From a virus, in IMG/VR virus record IMGVR_UViG_3300010885_046411, positions 1 through 64,000 of that record: 64,000 bases of DNA; one strand, 5' to 3'. The notes beneath the pieces are model-generated. The model had not been told where the DNA came from and searched no databases. It saw nothing but the letters and a program-made list of their open reading frames with translations. The first letter of the stretch is position 1. Each line of letters begins with the position of its first letter. The translations under genes and the position numbers were made by a program. Below, one piece after another: positions 7,997-14,720 of the stretch.

Positions 7997-8533
7997 CTAT
8001 GGGTGGGTGGCTTTAAAATGCTCCCAATCTTCGGCCTCACGCTCGGCCTTGTCTTTGGCATCTGAGTTTGCGGATTCAAGAAAGGCAAGCACATCCGTTT
8101 CCATGTCTGCCCAGCTTATATCCTTGCCCATTGCCGCCGTTAGTTGGGTGGCTATGGCATCGGCAATATAGTCTCCCAAATCGCCAGCCTCGTTAAGGGC
8201 TTCAAATTCGGGGGCTGCGCCGCCGCAAAGGTCTTCCAAAAGTTCTTCAGCCCCGTCATAAAAAGCAAGCACAAGGCTCTCGTATTCAATGTGCCTGTGG
8301 GTTGGCACGTCTAGTATGCTCTCAATCACAGATGAACTATGACCGCCGCCAGCAAGCGAATAAGTATCTACGGCCTCTATGCGAGCATAGTCGTTAAAGG
8401 CAGTTGTGTACCATTGGCCTTCCTTGCCTTTGATAATGAGTTTAAATTTGATGCCGTTTGTTGTGCGAACGGTTTGGCCTGAGCGCAGTTGCTCTTGGGT
8501 GGGGTAAATGGTTGGGGGTATTTGCGCGTTCAT
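7997..8533 (-). CDS. Hypothetical acidic protein (178 aa)
   Basis: 178 residues, strongly acidic in the C-terminal 80 residues. Near residue 45 it contains YTTAFN, encoded by a 16-base stretch (8392-8407) also found in the neighbouring gene at 8740-8755 in the same reading frame. No known domain. It sits in the middle of the early leftward operon. Confidence 0.65.
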   Translation of the reverse strand: MNAQIPPTIYPTQEQLRSGQTVRTTNGIKFKLIIKGKEGQWYTTAFNDYARIEAVDTYSLAGGGHSSSVIESILDVPTHRHIEYESLVLAFYDGAEELLEDLCGGAAPEFEALNEAGDLGDYIADAIATQLTAAMGKDISWADMETDVLAFLESANSDAKDKAEREAEDWEHFKATHP

Positions 8534-8557
8534 GGGGTGGGGTGTTAAGTGGATGAA

Positions 8558-8938
8558 TTAAGAAAGAATGGCTACGGCCTGCATAAGCGGTGCGCCAGAC
8601 CATTTGCCTAGCCTCACTGCCTTCCCTAGTGGGGCTAATGCTTCACTGGCTACGGCCTCGGTTACAATTCTACGCTCTACTAGAGAGCGCACAAACCGTA
8701 ATTCTAGGTGTCTAGCGGCTGCGCTGTTAAACGCATTGCCGTTAAAGGCAGTTGTATATACCTTACACTTGGCTGCGGCCTGTATGGCCTTTGCTAGGGT
8801 AGAGGTGCTAGGGTCTTGTTCGCATCGTTCGGATGCCTTGCGCCATTCTTGCATGGCGGGTTCGTATGCACATGCCTGCACGGCCTCTGTGTAGAGCGTG
8901 TCTAGGATTGCTTCGGCTTGGTCTGCTTGGATGGTCAT
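8558..8938 (-). CDS. Hypothetical Ala-rich helical protein (126 aa)
   Basis: 126 residues, mostly alpha-helical and Ala-rich. It shares the YTTAFN motif and its exact 16-base coding sequence with the next gene of the operon, the only resemblance between them. No family recognised. Confidence 0.65.
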   Translation of the reverse strand: MTIQADQAEAILDTLYTEAVQACAYEPAMQEWRKASERCEQDPSTSTLAKAIQAAAKCKVYTTAFNGNAFNSAAARHLELRFVRSLVERRIVTEAVASEALAPLGKAVRLGKWSGAPLMQAVAILS

Positions 8939-8941
8939 AGC

Positions 8942-9145
8942 TTAGTCTTCTGAAATATCGTCTGGGTGCGTTACGTTGTAACCTTCTTGCTCTAAGAAAT
9001 CAACGGCAAGAGAGCGCATATCGAAGTATGCCTGCCTTTCTGGGGGCGATAATTCATTTGGGCTTTTATCCCCCAAACTATCTACACAGTCTCGGAAGTC
9101 TGCAAGGGTGTTTTGCCAACGGCAATAAGACATATTGTGTGCCAT
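8942..9145 (-). CDS. Small conserved phage protein, MSYCRW type (67 aa)
   Basis: Residues 5-20 read MSYCRWQNTLADFRDC, the opening of a small protein that recurs in phages of many hosts, normally annotated as hypothetical. Translation may start at that internal Met (9133) rather than at 9145. The C-terminal half is helical and acidic. The family's function is not known to me. Confidence 0.7.
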   Translation of the reverse strand: MAHNMSYCRWQNTLADFRDCVDSLGDKSPNELSPPERQAYFDMRSLAVDFLEQEGYNVTHPDDISED

Positions 9146-9146
9146 A

Positions 9147-9284
9147 TTATCTGTGGGTTGCGCCCCGATACACGGGGCAAGTGGGTGAATAAAGGGGTTG
9201 AAAGGCGGTGCAGCTTGCTAGGGCAACGGCGGCGGCTAGGATGGCCGCGTACATGGTGAGGCGGTATATTGTGCGCGGTTGCAT
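9147..9284 (-). CDS. Tiny lipoprotein (45 aa)
   Basis: ATG at 9284, TAA at 9147. A short basic N-region (MQPRTIYR) is followed by the hydrophobic MYAAILAAAVALASC, whose LASC is a canonical lipobox with Cys25 as the modified residue. The mature peptide would have only 21 residues. It starts two bases after the upstream stop and ends one base before the next ATG, so it is very likely real. Small phage lipoproteins serve in lysis (Rz1-like) or superinfection exclusion; early-operon placement favours exclusion, by inference only. Confidence 0.6.
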   Translation of the reverse strand: MQPRTIYRLTMYAAILAAAVALASCTAFQPLYSPTCPVYRGATHR

Positions 9285-9286
9285 TG

Positions 9287-9499
9287 CTAGTTGCGCTTTT
9301 GTTGAATGTTGCTCATGCTTGAAATACTTGGGTTGTATCGGTGATACTTACCAATAGGACTTTGAACTAATGCCCGACCAAAACAAACATCTAGCAATGT
9401 GCCATAATAGTTTGTAAGTTGGCCCGATACGGTTTGGTGCCATTCAATCTCTTTGCCGATAAGGCTTTCTAAAAGCTCAATTTTGTCTAGCGTACTCAT
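9287..9499 (-). CDS. Hypothetical protein (70 aa)
   Basis: 70 residues with a helical start (LDKIELLESLIG) and a beta-barrel-like middle (GTLLDVCFGRALVQSP), a pattern seen in small SH3-like phage proteins. No firm family. The start overlaps the end of the upstream gene by four bases (ATGA). Confidence 0.6.
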   Translation of the reverse strand: MSTLDKIELLESLIGKEIEWHQTVSGQLTNYYGTLLDVCFGRALVQSPIGKYHRYNPSISSMSNIQQKRN

Positions 9500-9687
9500 C
9501 TGGTTTGGAGTTTGAAATTGGGTGCAGGGTTAAGGTGCATAAGTTTTGTGGTGCTGCCCTCTGGCTCTATCCAAACCTCCAGCGATAGGTCTCTGGCTAT
9601 CTTGTATGCCTCGGCGGTTGCTTGCTTGAAGTCTCCGTAGGGCTTAGACTTGAAGCCTTGATTTGTGGGTATTACAATCGAGTACAT
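9496..9687 (-). CDS. Hypothetical protein (63 aa)
   Basis: The start MYSIVIPTNQG at 9687 lies five bases after the upstream stop; a longer start at 9717 would overlap that gene and adds an implausible N-terminus. The product looks like one small alpha/beta domain (Y..FKQATAEAYKIARDL). No family recognised. Confidence 0.55.
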   Translation of the reverse strand: MYSIVIPTNQGFKSKPYGDFKQATAEAYKIARDLSLEVWIEPEGSTTKLMHLNPAPNFKLQTR

Positions 9688-9692
9688 AATAT

Positions 9693-10112
9693 TTAGGCGA
9701 ATACGCCCATTTTGCAAAGGGTTAGAATACGGGCAAGGCCAGTGTCGGTAATGTCGTCAGTCGCTACGTCTCTGTGTGAGCCATCCTCCCAAAACCCTGC
9801 CCACACTTTATTCATTTCAGGGTGGTATTTGACATTGCAACACGAAACAGCCCTTCCATCTTTTAGGGTGATTAGAAAGTCGTCTAGCCCCATCTGCTTC
9901 ATGCTAAACAGGTCGGGGTAAGCAAGGGCATACGATTGCTCCAACCCCAATGCAGCCCCAACACTAAGGAATTTAATAGGGCCGCGCTGGTTTGGGCTTT
10001 TGTATAGCATAGACCTTAGCTCTAAGTAGTCCCTACCCCGTTGGTGTAGCGTTTCTAGCCATGTGCTAGTTAGGTGCGCGTATTCTGGTGATAGTTGCTG
10101 TTTGTTTTCCAT
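9693..10112 (-). CDS. Hypothetical protein (139 aa)
   Basis: 139 residues, soluble, helical at the N-terminus and beta-rich after residue 85, with a CC pair near residue 92. No known domain recognised. It lies one base from the upstream gene in the early operon. Confidence 0.65.
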   Translation of the reverse strand: MENKQQLSPEYAHLTSTWLETLHQRGRDYLELRSMLYKSPNQRGPIKFLSVGAALGLEQSYALAYPDLFSMKQMGLDDFLITLKDGRAVSCCNVKYHPEMNKVWAGFWEDGSHRDVATDDITDTGLARILTLCKMGVFA

Positions 10113-10113
10113 G

Positions 10114-10683
10114 TTAAAAAATGAATGTGTCGGTGGGTGGGTATGAGCCGTTACTTTCTGCCAAGCCCCAAGTGCATAGGTAGTCCCAAAGGGCTACATT
10201 TTTGCAGTCGTCGGGCAAGTCGTCAAAAGATATTTTTTTACCTTGCTTGGGGTATTGAGATGTGCTTATCTCCCCGTGTTGGCAAAAACCATGTGGAGCA
10301 AATGGTGTCGCCGACATAGCCACATACTCTGTGGTGTTACGTTCACGGCCTGCATAGCGGCCTGTGAACCATACAGTATAGAGGTCTATGGTTTGGCCGC
10401 CGTTATCTCGTATATCCATGTATCTTGGCTCACGGGTGCCCTCTTTTAGCAAAGACCTTACAGCCTTTTCAAAGGTCTTGCGCTGGTATCGGTGCCAAAT
10501 GGTTCCGTATGAAACATATACATGGGCCTTGGTATAGGCAATGCTGCCATACGTGCCAAATAGTGTATTTGCCCACCACTTAGAGCCTTCTGGCAAGGGG
10601 CCTGCCCATATTACTGCTTGCCCGTATGCGCTCACGCGCATAGCCAAGGGCGGGTATTTCTCTAAGTCTTTTAGTGTTTCCAT
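10114..10683 (-). CDS. Hypothetical protein (189 aa)
   Basis: 189 residues, unusually rich in Trp and Tyr, with no signal peptide or membrane helix. No family recognised. It is preceded by a hairpin with a U-tract (10709-10732), so its expression may depend on read-through from the promoter at 11056. Confidence 0.65.
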   Translation of the reverse strand: METLKDLEKYPPLAMRVSAYGQAVIWAGPLPEGSKWWANTLFGTYGSIAYTKAHVYVSYGTIWHRYQRKTFEKAVRSLLKEGTREPRYMDIRDNGGQTIDLYTVWFTGRYAGRERNTTEYVAMSATPFAPHGFCQHGEISTSQYPKQGKKISFDDLPDDCKNVALWDYLCTWGLAESNGSYPPTDTFIF

Positions 10684-10708
10684 GCGTTAAGGGGTGGTGT
10701 TAAAAGGT

Positions 10709-10732
10709 AAAAAGCGGTTGCCTGTACACCGC
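10709..10732 (-). terminator. Possible internal terminator or attenuator
   Basis: On the minus strand GCGGT, a nine-base loop and ACCGC are followed directly by TTTTT. The stem is short, so termination may be partial. It lies between the first two genes of the operon. Confidence 0.4.
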
Positions 10733-10742
10733 AAGGTAGGGG

Positions 10743-11033
10743 TTATTTTTTAGGGAAAGCAACTTGGGAAAAAAGTTTATCAATATCTTCTTGACACATA
10801 TAGCGGTTGCCATCTTCTTCCATCAAGGTAGCATAGGTTAGCCTGCCCCAAGTAGAGCAGTTGGCATAAGCAATTTTTTTGCCTAGCTTTTTCATAACCG
10901 CCGCTTTGATGTTTGGCGTAGACATGGCACGACAAACTTCTTTGCCGTTTTTGTCATAAAAGAAAACAGTTGCGCCCCAGATAGAACCAAGTGAGGCTAA
11001 TTTGTTAGAAGATGAGCTGCGAAGCGTTTTCAT
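10743..11033 (-). CDS. Hypothetical basic protein (96 aa)
   Basis: 96 residues, basic, first gene behind its own promoter. The middle (VFFYDKNGKEVCRAM) looks like a beta-hairpin and the region after it is helical. No family recognised. A possible attenuator follows the gene. Confidence 0.65.
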   Translation of the reverse strand: MKTLRSSSSNKLASLGSIWGATVFFYDKNGKEVCRAMSTPNIKAAVMKKLGKKIAYANCSTWGRLTYATLMEEDGNRYMCQEDIDKLFSQVAFPKK

Positions 11034-11055
11034 GTTGTTGTCCCGTTTGGTAGTA

Positions 11056-11063
11056 CAAAGGTA
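11056..11063 (-). promoter_or_regulatory. Promoter -7 box for the 11.0-7.3 kb operon
   Basis: The minus strand reads TACCTTTG; the leader to the ATG at 11033 is about 22 bases. Confidence 0.65.
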
Positions 11064-11094
11064 TAGGGCCGTATGGCGGCGTTGATTGAAATAT

Positions 11095-11110
11095 GCGTAA
11101 TTACTTACGC
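11095..11110. repeat. Inverted repeat GCGTAA-TTAC-TTACGC upstream of promoter
   Basis: A perfect 6-base inverted repeat with a 4-base spacer lies about 35 bases upstream of the -7 box at 11056. The same hexamer lies upstream of the promoters at 2871 and 14661, so it may be an operator or activator site. Confidence 0.4.
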
Positions 11111-11130
11111 GGATATTACATGGTGGGTTA

Positions 11131-11367
11131 TTAAAAAGCTAGTAATACGGCTGTCTGCACGGCTGGGTACTGGTGGCCTCGGTAATCGGCTGCCCATGCC
11201 TGCAACTCCTCTAGGCTGTCAAATACTTGGTAACTATGTAGGTCTCTTAGGTCTGCATCTGTTTGCGCTATCCTAGACTGATAGGCAAAGGGTGCGGACT
11301 TGTGGGGTATCTCGCATACCCATTGGCCGCGTTTAACGGCTAGGTCGGTGGTATTGTCTGTGTTCAT
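11131..11367 (-). CDS. Hypothetical protein (78 aa)
   Basis: 78 residues with alternating beta and helical parts; SYQVFDSLEELQAWAAD is a likely helix. No family recognised. It is the last gene of the 14.6-11.1 kb leftward unit. Confidence 0.6.
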   Translation of the reverse strand: MNTDNTTDLAVKRGQWVCEIPHKSAPFAYQSRIAQTDADLRDLHSYQVFDSLEELQAWAADYRGHQYPAVQTAVLLAF

Positions 11368-11379
11368 GGTTACGGGGTG

Positions 11380-11601
11380 TTAGGTGGTTCGCTTTGCGTG
11401 TCTGAAAAGCATAGAGGAAATTTTGCCCACAATCCCCCCTCTGGTTGATAGGTCTGAGAAAATTTGCGTTGCTATGGGCTTGCCTACGCCACTTACTAAG
11501 TCTTTGTAAACGGTGTAGGGCTTATCGGTGTTATCCGATATAATGTTTGCCATCTGGTCTAATAGGGCCGCTTTTCTATCGGCTTGCGTATGTGTTTGCA
11601 T
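11380..11601 (-). CDS. Hypothetical helical protein (73 aa)
   Basis: 73 residues, mostly helical and basic at the C-terminus (MLFRHAKRTT). The middle (VYKDLVSGVGKPIATQIFSD) resembles a winged-helix or HTH segment, though too weakly to call. Co-oriented with its neighbours. Confidence 0.6.
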   Translation of the reverse strand: MQTHTQADRKAALLDQMANIISDNTDKPYTVYKDLVSGVGKPIATQIFSDLSTRGGIVGKISSMLFRHAKRTT

Positions 11602-11615
11602 GGTGGTAGGGTGGG

Positions 11616-11918
11616 TTAAACGTGGGCTAGTTGGTTGGCTACGGTTGCGGCACGTAGGGCTGCCTGCTTACCTGTCTGTAAGCCACTCCAGCCATTAACA
11701 GGCGGGTTGTAAAGGGCATGTATATGCCCATTCCCTTGCAACCCCCATGCGTTAAGGCTCTGCCCCTCGGCTAGTAATTTGGCTGCATGGGTGCGAAAGG
11801 CGGCAATATCTGCATAGCCGTACTGTGCTAAATTACCGTTATGGTTGCGCATGAATTTTTGGTAAAAATTTGCATCTTCATGCAAGCCGTTTACGGTTTG
11901 GTTGTGGCAAGTTGTCAT
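11616..11918 (-). CDS. Hypothetical protein behind structured RNA element (100 aa)
   Basis: I place the start at the ATG at 11918 (MTTCHNQTVNG). A GTG at 11960 is also in frame, but the stretch between them is the 3' part of an RNA element duplicated in front of another gene, so it is more likely untranslated. The product is rich in His, Asn and Ala, has no known domain, and its start lies about 19 bases after the last hairpin of the element. Confidence 0.55.
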   Translation of the reverse strand: MTTCHNQTVNGLHEDANFYQKFMRNHNGNLAQYGYADIAAFRTHAAKLLAEGQSLNAWGLQGNGHIHALYNPPVNGWSGLQTGKQAALRAATVANQLAHV

Positions 11919-11936
11919 TTTTAAAGGTGTTAAAAT

Positions 11937-12001
11937 AGAGCGGTATTGCTCTGAGCGCACATCTAGCAGCGAACTAGGTAAGCCCTACGGCTTGTGTGCG
12001 C
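11937..12001 (-). ncRNA. Structured intercistronic RNA element, copy 1
   Basis: Read on the minus strand: GCGCACA (12001-11995) pairs with UGUGCGC (11961-11955), enclosing hairpin AAGCC/GGCUU and a second hairpin CUAGU-UCGCU-GCUAG. A further hairpin AGAGC/GCUCU follows. Copy 2 at 13572-13636 has the same length and fold, with compensatory changes in the second hairpin. Each copy ends about 20 bases before an ATG. Confidence 0.7.
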
Positions 12002-12011
12002 TTGGGTTAGT

Positions 12012-12197
12012 CTATTTGTAGTATTGCCTATCTGAGCCATCTGGCATAATTAGTAGAACTTTATAACCTTTATTGGCTAATTGTTTAGCCCTATCTTTTG
12101 CGTCCTTTTCATTTGTGAAGCTATGTTCATAGCTATCTGAAAATACACTTTTTGTGAATTTCACAGTGAATTTCACAGTGAATTTTTGAGTGTTCAT
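12012..12197 (-). CDS. Small basic protein with tandem N-terminal repeat (61 aa)
   Basis: 61 residues. The N-terminus repeats FTVK (KFTVKFTVKFTK) because of a 12-base tandem repeat at about 12158-12182. A helical, Lys-rich segment and a short beta strand follow. No family recognised. The 12-base repeat is a likely site of length change by slippage. Confidence 0.6.
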   Translation of the reverse strand: MNTQKFTVKFTVKFTKSVFSDSYEHSFTNEKDAKDRAKQLANKGYKVLLIMPDGSDRQYYK

Positions 12198-12221
12198 GCT
12201 TGGTAGGGGTTGGGCTGGGGT

Positions 12222-12839
12222 TTAGATTTGTTCGCCGTTCTCTGTAAATTCGTACTCGTTGGCTTCTAAAGACTCAGATACGGCCTCGTCGCTTGTAAGG
12301 TCTTCGTATGCGGCTTTTAGGTCTTTATACAGTTGCTTGCAAAGGGTGCGATATTCTTGGGTTGCCTCATCTGCTATCTTATCGCAAATGGCATACAAAT
12401 ACGCTTCTAGGTTTGGCCAGTGCCCGTATGGCATGCCGTCTTTCAGGTCTTCAAAAACATCTCCAGCGTCTATATAGCGCGTTCTTTCGTGGCAGTATTG
12501 ATTAAACCATAGGTTTTTGGCTATGCCTACCTTGTTTCTTGCGTATGCTTCGCATATCTTAGCAAAGCGGGTGCCTTTATAGTTGTCTTCAACCCATTTT
12601 TTTAGGTCAAAAGTGCCCTCAAAGCACGCCCCGTCCCCTTGCGAATTGAAGCCAGAAAAAAGAATATCTGAGGGCTCAAAATAGCCGTATTCTTTGAGCG
12701 TTTCTCTGAACCCTTCATATACTGAGTCCCACCATTCGCCGTATTCTACGTTAAAATAGCGGTGCTGCTCAATAGCTTTTTGTTTTGCCTCTTCTGAAAG
12801 CTCGGCAAACATATAGGCGGTTGTTTCAATAGTTCTCAT
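12222..12839 (-). CDS. Conserved phage protein of unknown function (205 aa)
   Basis: 205 residues, acidic and aromatic-rich. It carries LSEEAKQKAIEQHR near residue 14, EWWDSVYEGFRE near 35 and FSGFNSQGDGACFEG near 61. The last motif is the hallmark of a protein family found in many unrelated phages. I know of no established function for the family. The start lies one base after the stop of a tiny membrane-protein gene. Confidence 0.7.
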   Translation of the reverse strand: MRTIETTAYMFAELSEEAKQKAIEQHRYFNVEYGEWWDSVYEGFRETLKEYGYFEPSDILFSGFNSQGDGACFEGTFDLKKWVEDNYKGTRFAKICEAYARNKVGIAKNLWFNQYCHERTRYIDAGDVFEDLKDGMPYGHWPNLEAYLYAICDKIADEATQEYRTLCKQLYKDLKAAYEDLTSDEAVSESLEANEYEFTENGEQI

Positions 12840-12840
12840 C

Positions 12841-12948
12841 TTATCGGGTTGCCACTTGCGCGGCGGGTTTGGTGGTGAAAAGGTGGCGGTTTGAATGTAT
12901 AGCCCACACTAGGCAGGCTATTAGTAAAAGGGTGGATAGGGTGCGCAT
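12841..12948 (-). CDS. Tiny membrane or secreted peptide (35 aa)
   Basis: ATG at 12948, TAA at 12841. MRTLSTLLLIACLVWAIHS is a hydrophobic N-terminal helix and the remaining ~16 residues are polar. It lies four bases after the upstream stop and one base before the next ATG, so it is probably translated. It could be membrane-anchored or a cleaved peptide. Function unknown. Confidence 0.5.
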   Translation of the reverse strand: MRTLSTLLLIACLVWAIHSNRHLFTTKPAAQVATR

Positions 12949-12952
12949 GGGT

Positions 12953-13267
12953 TTAGGCGAGTATTAAGGCCGTTTCCTCTTTGCTTATACGCGCTGCATG
13001 GTATAGGGCTGTGCCTATGTCGGTGTAGGCTTGGAACTCACCTTCGGTATCAATAGCCCCGCTATGCAGAGACCTGCGCAGGCTGTATTTGCGTGTATGG
13101 CCTTCGCCAAATGTGCATTTTTCAGAAGACACAAACAGCGTTGAGCCTTCTGAGCCTGCAAATGTTTTTTCACTGAAACGCGAGGCAAAAAAGCGCAGCG
13201 CACCTTTGTCAAAAAAGTGGTGCCCGATTAGCTTGTTAGCCCATTTAATCTCTTGTAATGTTCTCAT
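12953..13267 (-). CDS. Hypothetical protein (104 aa)
   Basis: 104 residues, basic and Ser/Phe-rich in the first half. No domain recognised. The region just upstream (13271-13291) forms a hairpin, GCCCGT-loop-ACGGGC, in the transcript, with the start codon a few bases downstream; this may affect translation. Confidence 0.6.
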   Translation of the reverse strand: MRTLQEIKWANKLIGHHFFDKGALRFFASRFSEKTFAGSEGSTLFVSSEKCTFGEGHTRKYSLRRSLHSGAIDTEGEFQAYTDIGTALYHAARISKEETALILA

Positions 13268-13331
13268 AACATAGGCCCGTATTTTCGCACGGGCGGGCGG
13301 GTAAGGGTAAGGGGTGAAAAGGTGTAAAGTG

Positions 13332-13553
13332 TTAGGCGGTTAGACGGTTGTTTATTAACCTGTGGCAAGCTCTGGCCATATCCCATGGCGTTTGGTAGTC
13401 TGGGTTAGGGTGAATGTATCCGACATCTTGTAACCTTAGAAACAGGTTGCGCGATTGAGATAGCATTTTGATTGCACTTGCGTTATTCTTGCTGCGGGTG
13501 TAAGAGCCTGCAAAAAGACTAACCGCCTTACTGTACATTCGGTCGTTATTCAT
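13332..13553 (-). CDS. Hypothetical protein behind structured RNA element (73 aa)
   Basis: I place the start at the ATG at 13553 (MNNDRMYSKAV). An in-frame GTG at 13595 would add residues encoded by the duplicated RNA element and is less likely. The product is helical and basic with no recognised domain, and it does not resemble the other gene (11616-11918) that follows a copy of the element. Confidence 0.55.
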   Translation of the reverse strand: MNNDRMYSKAVSLFAGSYTRSKNNASAIKMLSQSRNLFLRLQDVGYIHPNPDYQTPWDMARACHRLINNRLTA

Positions 13554-13571
13554 TGGTAAAAGTGTTAAAAT

Positions 13572-13636
13572 AGAGCGGCATTGCTCTGAGCGCACATACG
13601 GTAACGAACCGTGTAAGCCCTATGGCTTGTGTGCGC
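13572..13636 (-). ncRNA. Structured intercistronic RNA element, copy 2
   Basis: Same 65-base architecture as copy 1: outer stem GCGCACA/UGUGCGC, hairpin AAGCC/GGCUU, hairpin ACGGU-UCGUU-ACCGU, then AGAGC/GCUCU. In the third helix three of five pairs differ from copy 1 by changes on both strands, and U-G becomes U-A. The other differences lie in loops. Confidence 0.7.
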
Positions 13637-13647
13637 TGGGTGGGCTG

Positions 13648-14169
13648 TTAGTAGTTTACATAGTTTTGTATGGTTTCATAGGCCCATTCGGGGTACATGG
13701 TATGCCAGTCAGCACCTTGTAAATAGTCTAAATAGCTATACTTGATTATGCCTGAACGTATAATTTGCAGCCGTTCGCGCCTATCCATTTGCGCCCATGC
13801 TTCGTGCATCTCTTCAATTTCACGTTCAAAATAGTCATCTTCATCCAAACTTGGATAGTCTTCTATTTCTGACAAGATGGCTTCACATTCTGCCAACTTT
13901 GGGCTATCTTCACGTATTAGGATAGCATCTACATGCCCGCACGCCCAATGGCCAAAACAGGCTGTAAATTCTGTATCTGTTTCCGTCGTAGTTATACCTA
14001 AACGGTCTAAAATTGTTTCGTAGTTACTGTTTAGCAGTATGCCGCTATCACCGGTTCTGCTATACATTACAAAGCAATTATCATATTGCTCTCCCATGTA
14101 GCTATCGGGATGTTTCCATCTCTTAGCTTCAAGCAAGGGGTATTGTGTAGGTGTTTCAATCGTTGTCAT
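13648..14169 (-). CDS. Hypothetical acidic protein (173 aa)
   Basis: 173 residues, acidic, with many Tyr, Glu and Asp. It has a Cys/His group (CFGHWACGH) near residue 71 that might bind metal, and a very acidic helix at 100-125. No family recognised. Confidence 0.65.
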   Translation of the reverse strand: MTTIETPTQYPLLEAKRWKHPDSYMGEQYDNCFVMYSRTGDSGILLNSNYETILDRLGITTTETDTEFTACFGHWACGHVDAILIREDSPKLAECEAILSEIEDYPSLDEDDYFEREIEEMHEAWAQMDRRERLQIIRSGIIKYSYLDYLQGADWHTMYPEWAYETIQNYVNY

Positions 14170-14194
14170 GTTCGTGTTGGTGTTGGGTTGAGGG

Positions 14195-14401
14195 TTAGAC
14201 GGTTACGGGTTCGTTCCAAATACATTTGGCATCTTCTGCAAGTACATAGGCGCGGAACTTAGAACGGGCCTCTCTTAGACCACAATAGGCGTATGCCTGT
14301 TTGTACTCTACACATTTGTAGGTAGTGCGACAAATGATACAAGATAAGCCACCAAAAGTCCTTACCTTTTCTGTGCTTATGTCAAACTGTGCTTTTGTCA
14401 T
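14195..14401 (-). CDS. Small Cys-rich protein (68 aa)
   Basis: The start MTKAQFDIST at 14401 is preferred over longer starts that run into the upstream gene. It contains CIICRTTYKC followed by YCGL, which gives four or five cysteines and could form a small zinc site, although the spacing is not a standard zinc finger. No family recognised. Confidence 0.55.
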   Translation of the reverse strand: MTKAQFDISTEKVRTFGGLSCIICRTTYKCVEYKQAYAYCGLREARSKFRAYVLAEDAKCIWNEPVTV

Positions 14402-14423
14402 GTTGGTTAGATGGTTAGAGGGT

Positions 14424-14612
14424 TTATTGATTAACGTGACGCGTTTTAATTGTTTGCACATTGTACCCAGCACAGGCCAGCCGTTCTACAACAGCAGCGA
14501 CGGCTAGTACCTTAGACGTAGCTTGTATGTGTTCTATACAAAACCAAACACCCCATTTGCCCCAAGCGTCAGAGTAGCCAGCGTGCGTAACAGCGAACCA
14601 AAAATTTTTCAT
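14424..14612 (-). CDS. Hypothetical protein, first gene of early operon (62 aa)
   Basis: The start MKNFWFAVTHAG at 14612 is used because the promoter box at 14661-14668 places transcription start downstream of the longer alternative. The product has an aromatic N-terminal half and a helical second half. No family recognised. The ~45-base leader folds into a hairpin (AGGGTGGC/GTGCTACCCT region, 14622-14645). Confidence 0.55.
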   Translation of the reverse strand: MKNFWFAVTHAGYSDAWGKWGVWFCIEHIQATSKVLAVAAVVERLACAGYNVQTIKTRHVNQ

Positions 14613-14660
14613 GTTGAAGATGATAATAGGGTAGCACCATTGCCACCCTGTTTGATACTT

Positions 14661-14688
14661 CAAATATAGAACGCCCGTTTTACGCAAA
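14661..14688 (-). promoter_or_regulatory. Promoter for the 14.6-11.1 kb leftward operon
   Basis: The minus strand has TTTG (14685-14688), a 16-base spacer and TATATTTG (14661-14668), a full Bacteroidota promoter. The palindrome TTACGCGTAA at 14711-14720 lies upstream. Confidence 0.7.
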
Positions 14689-14710
14689 TACTTAAATAAC
14701 AGCGAAAAAC

Positions 14711-14720
14711 TTACGCGTAA
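14711..14720. repeat. Palindrome TTACGCGTAA upstream of early promoter
   Basis: Perfect 10-base palindrome 43 bases upstream of the -7 box. Related hexamers occur at 2908-2913, 11095-11110 and 14680-14685. Confidence 0.4.

Noticed and set aside
11919-11960. Shared N-terminal peptide MRSEQ.RSILT in front of the two genes at 11616 and 13332
   Set aside because: It comes from the duplicated RNA element; the changes in that element preserve base pairing, and the downstream proteins are unrelated, so it is more likely a leader than a protein domain.
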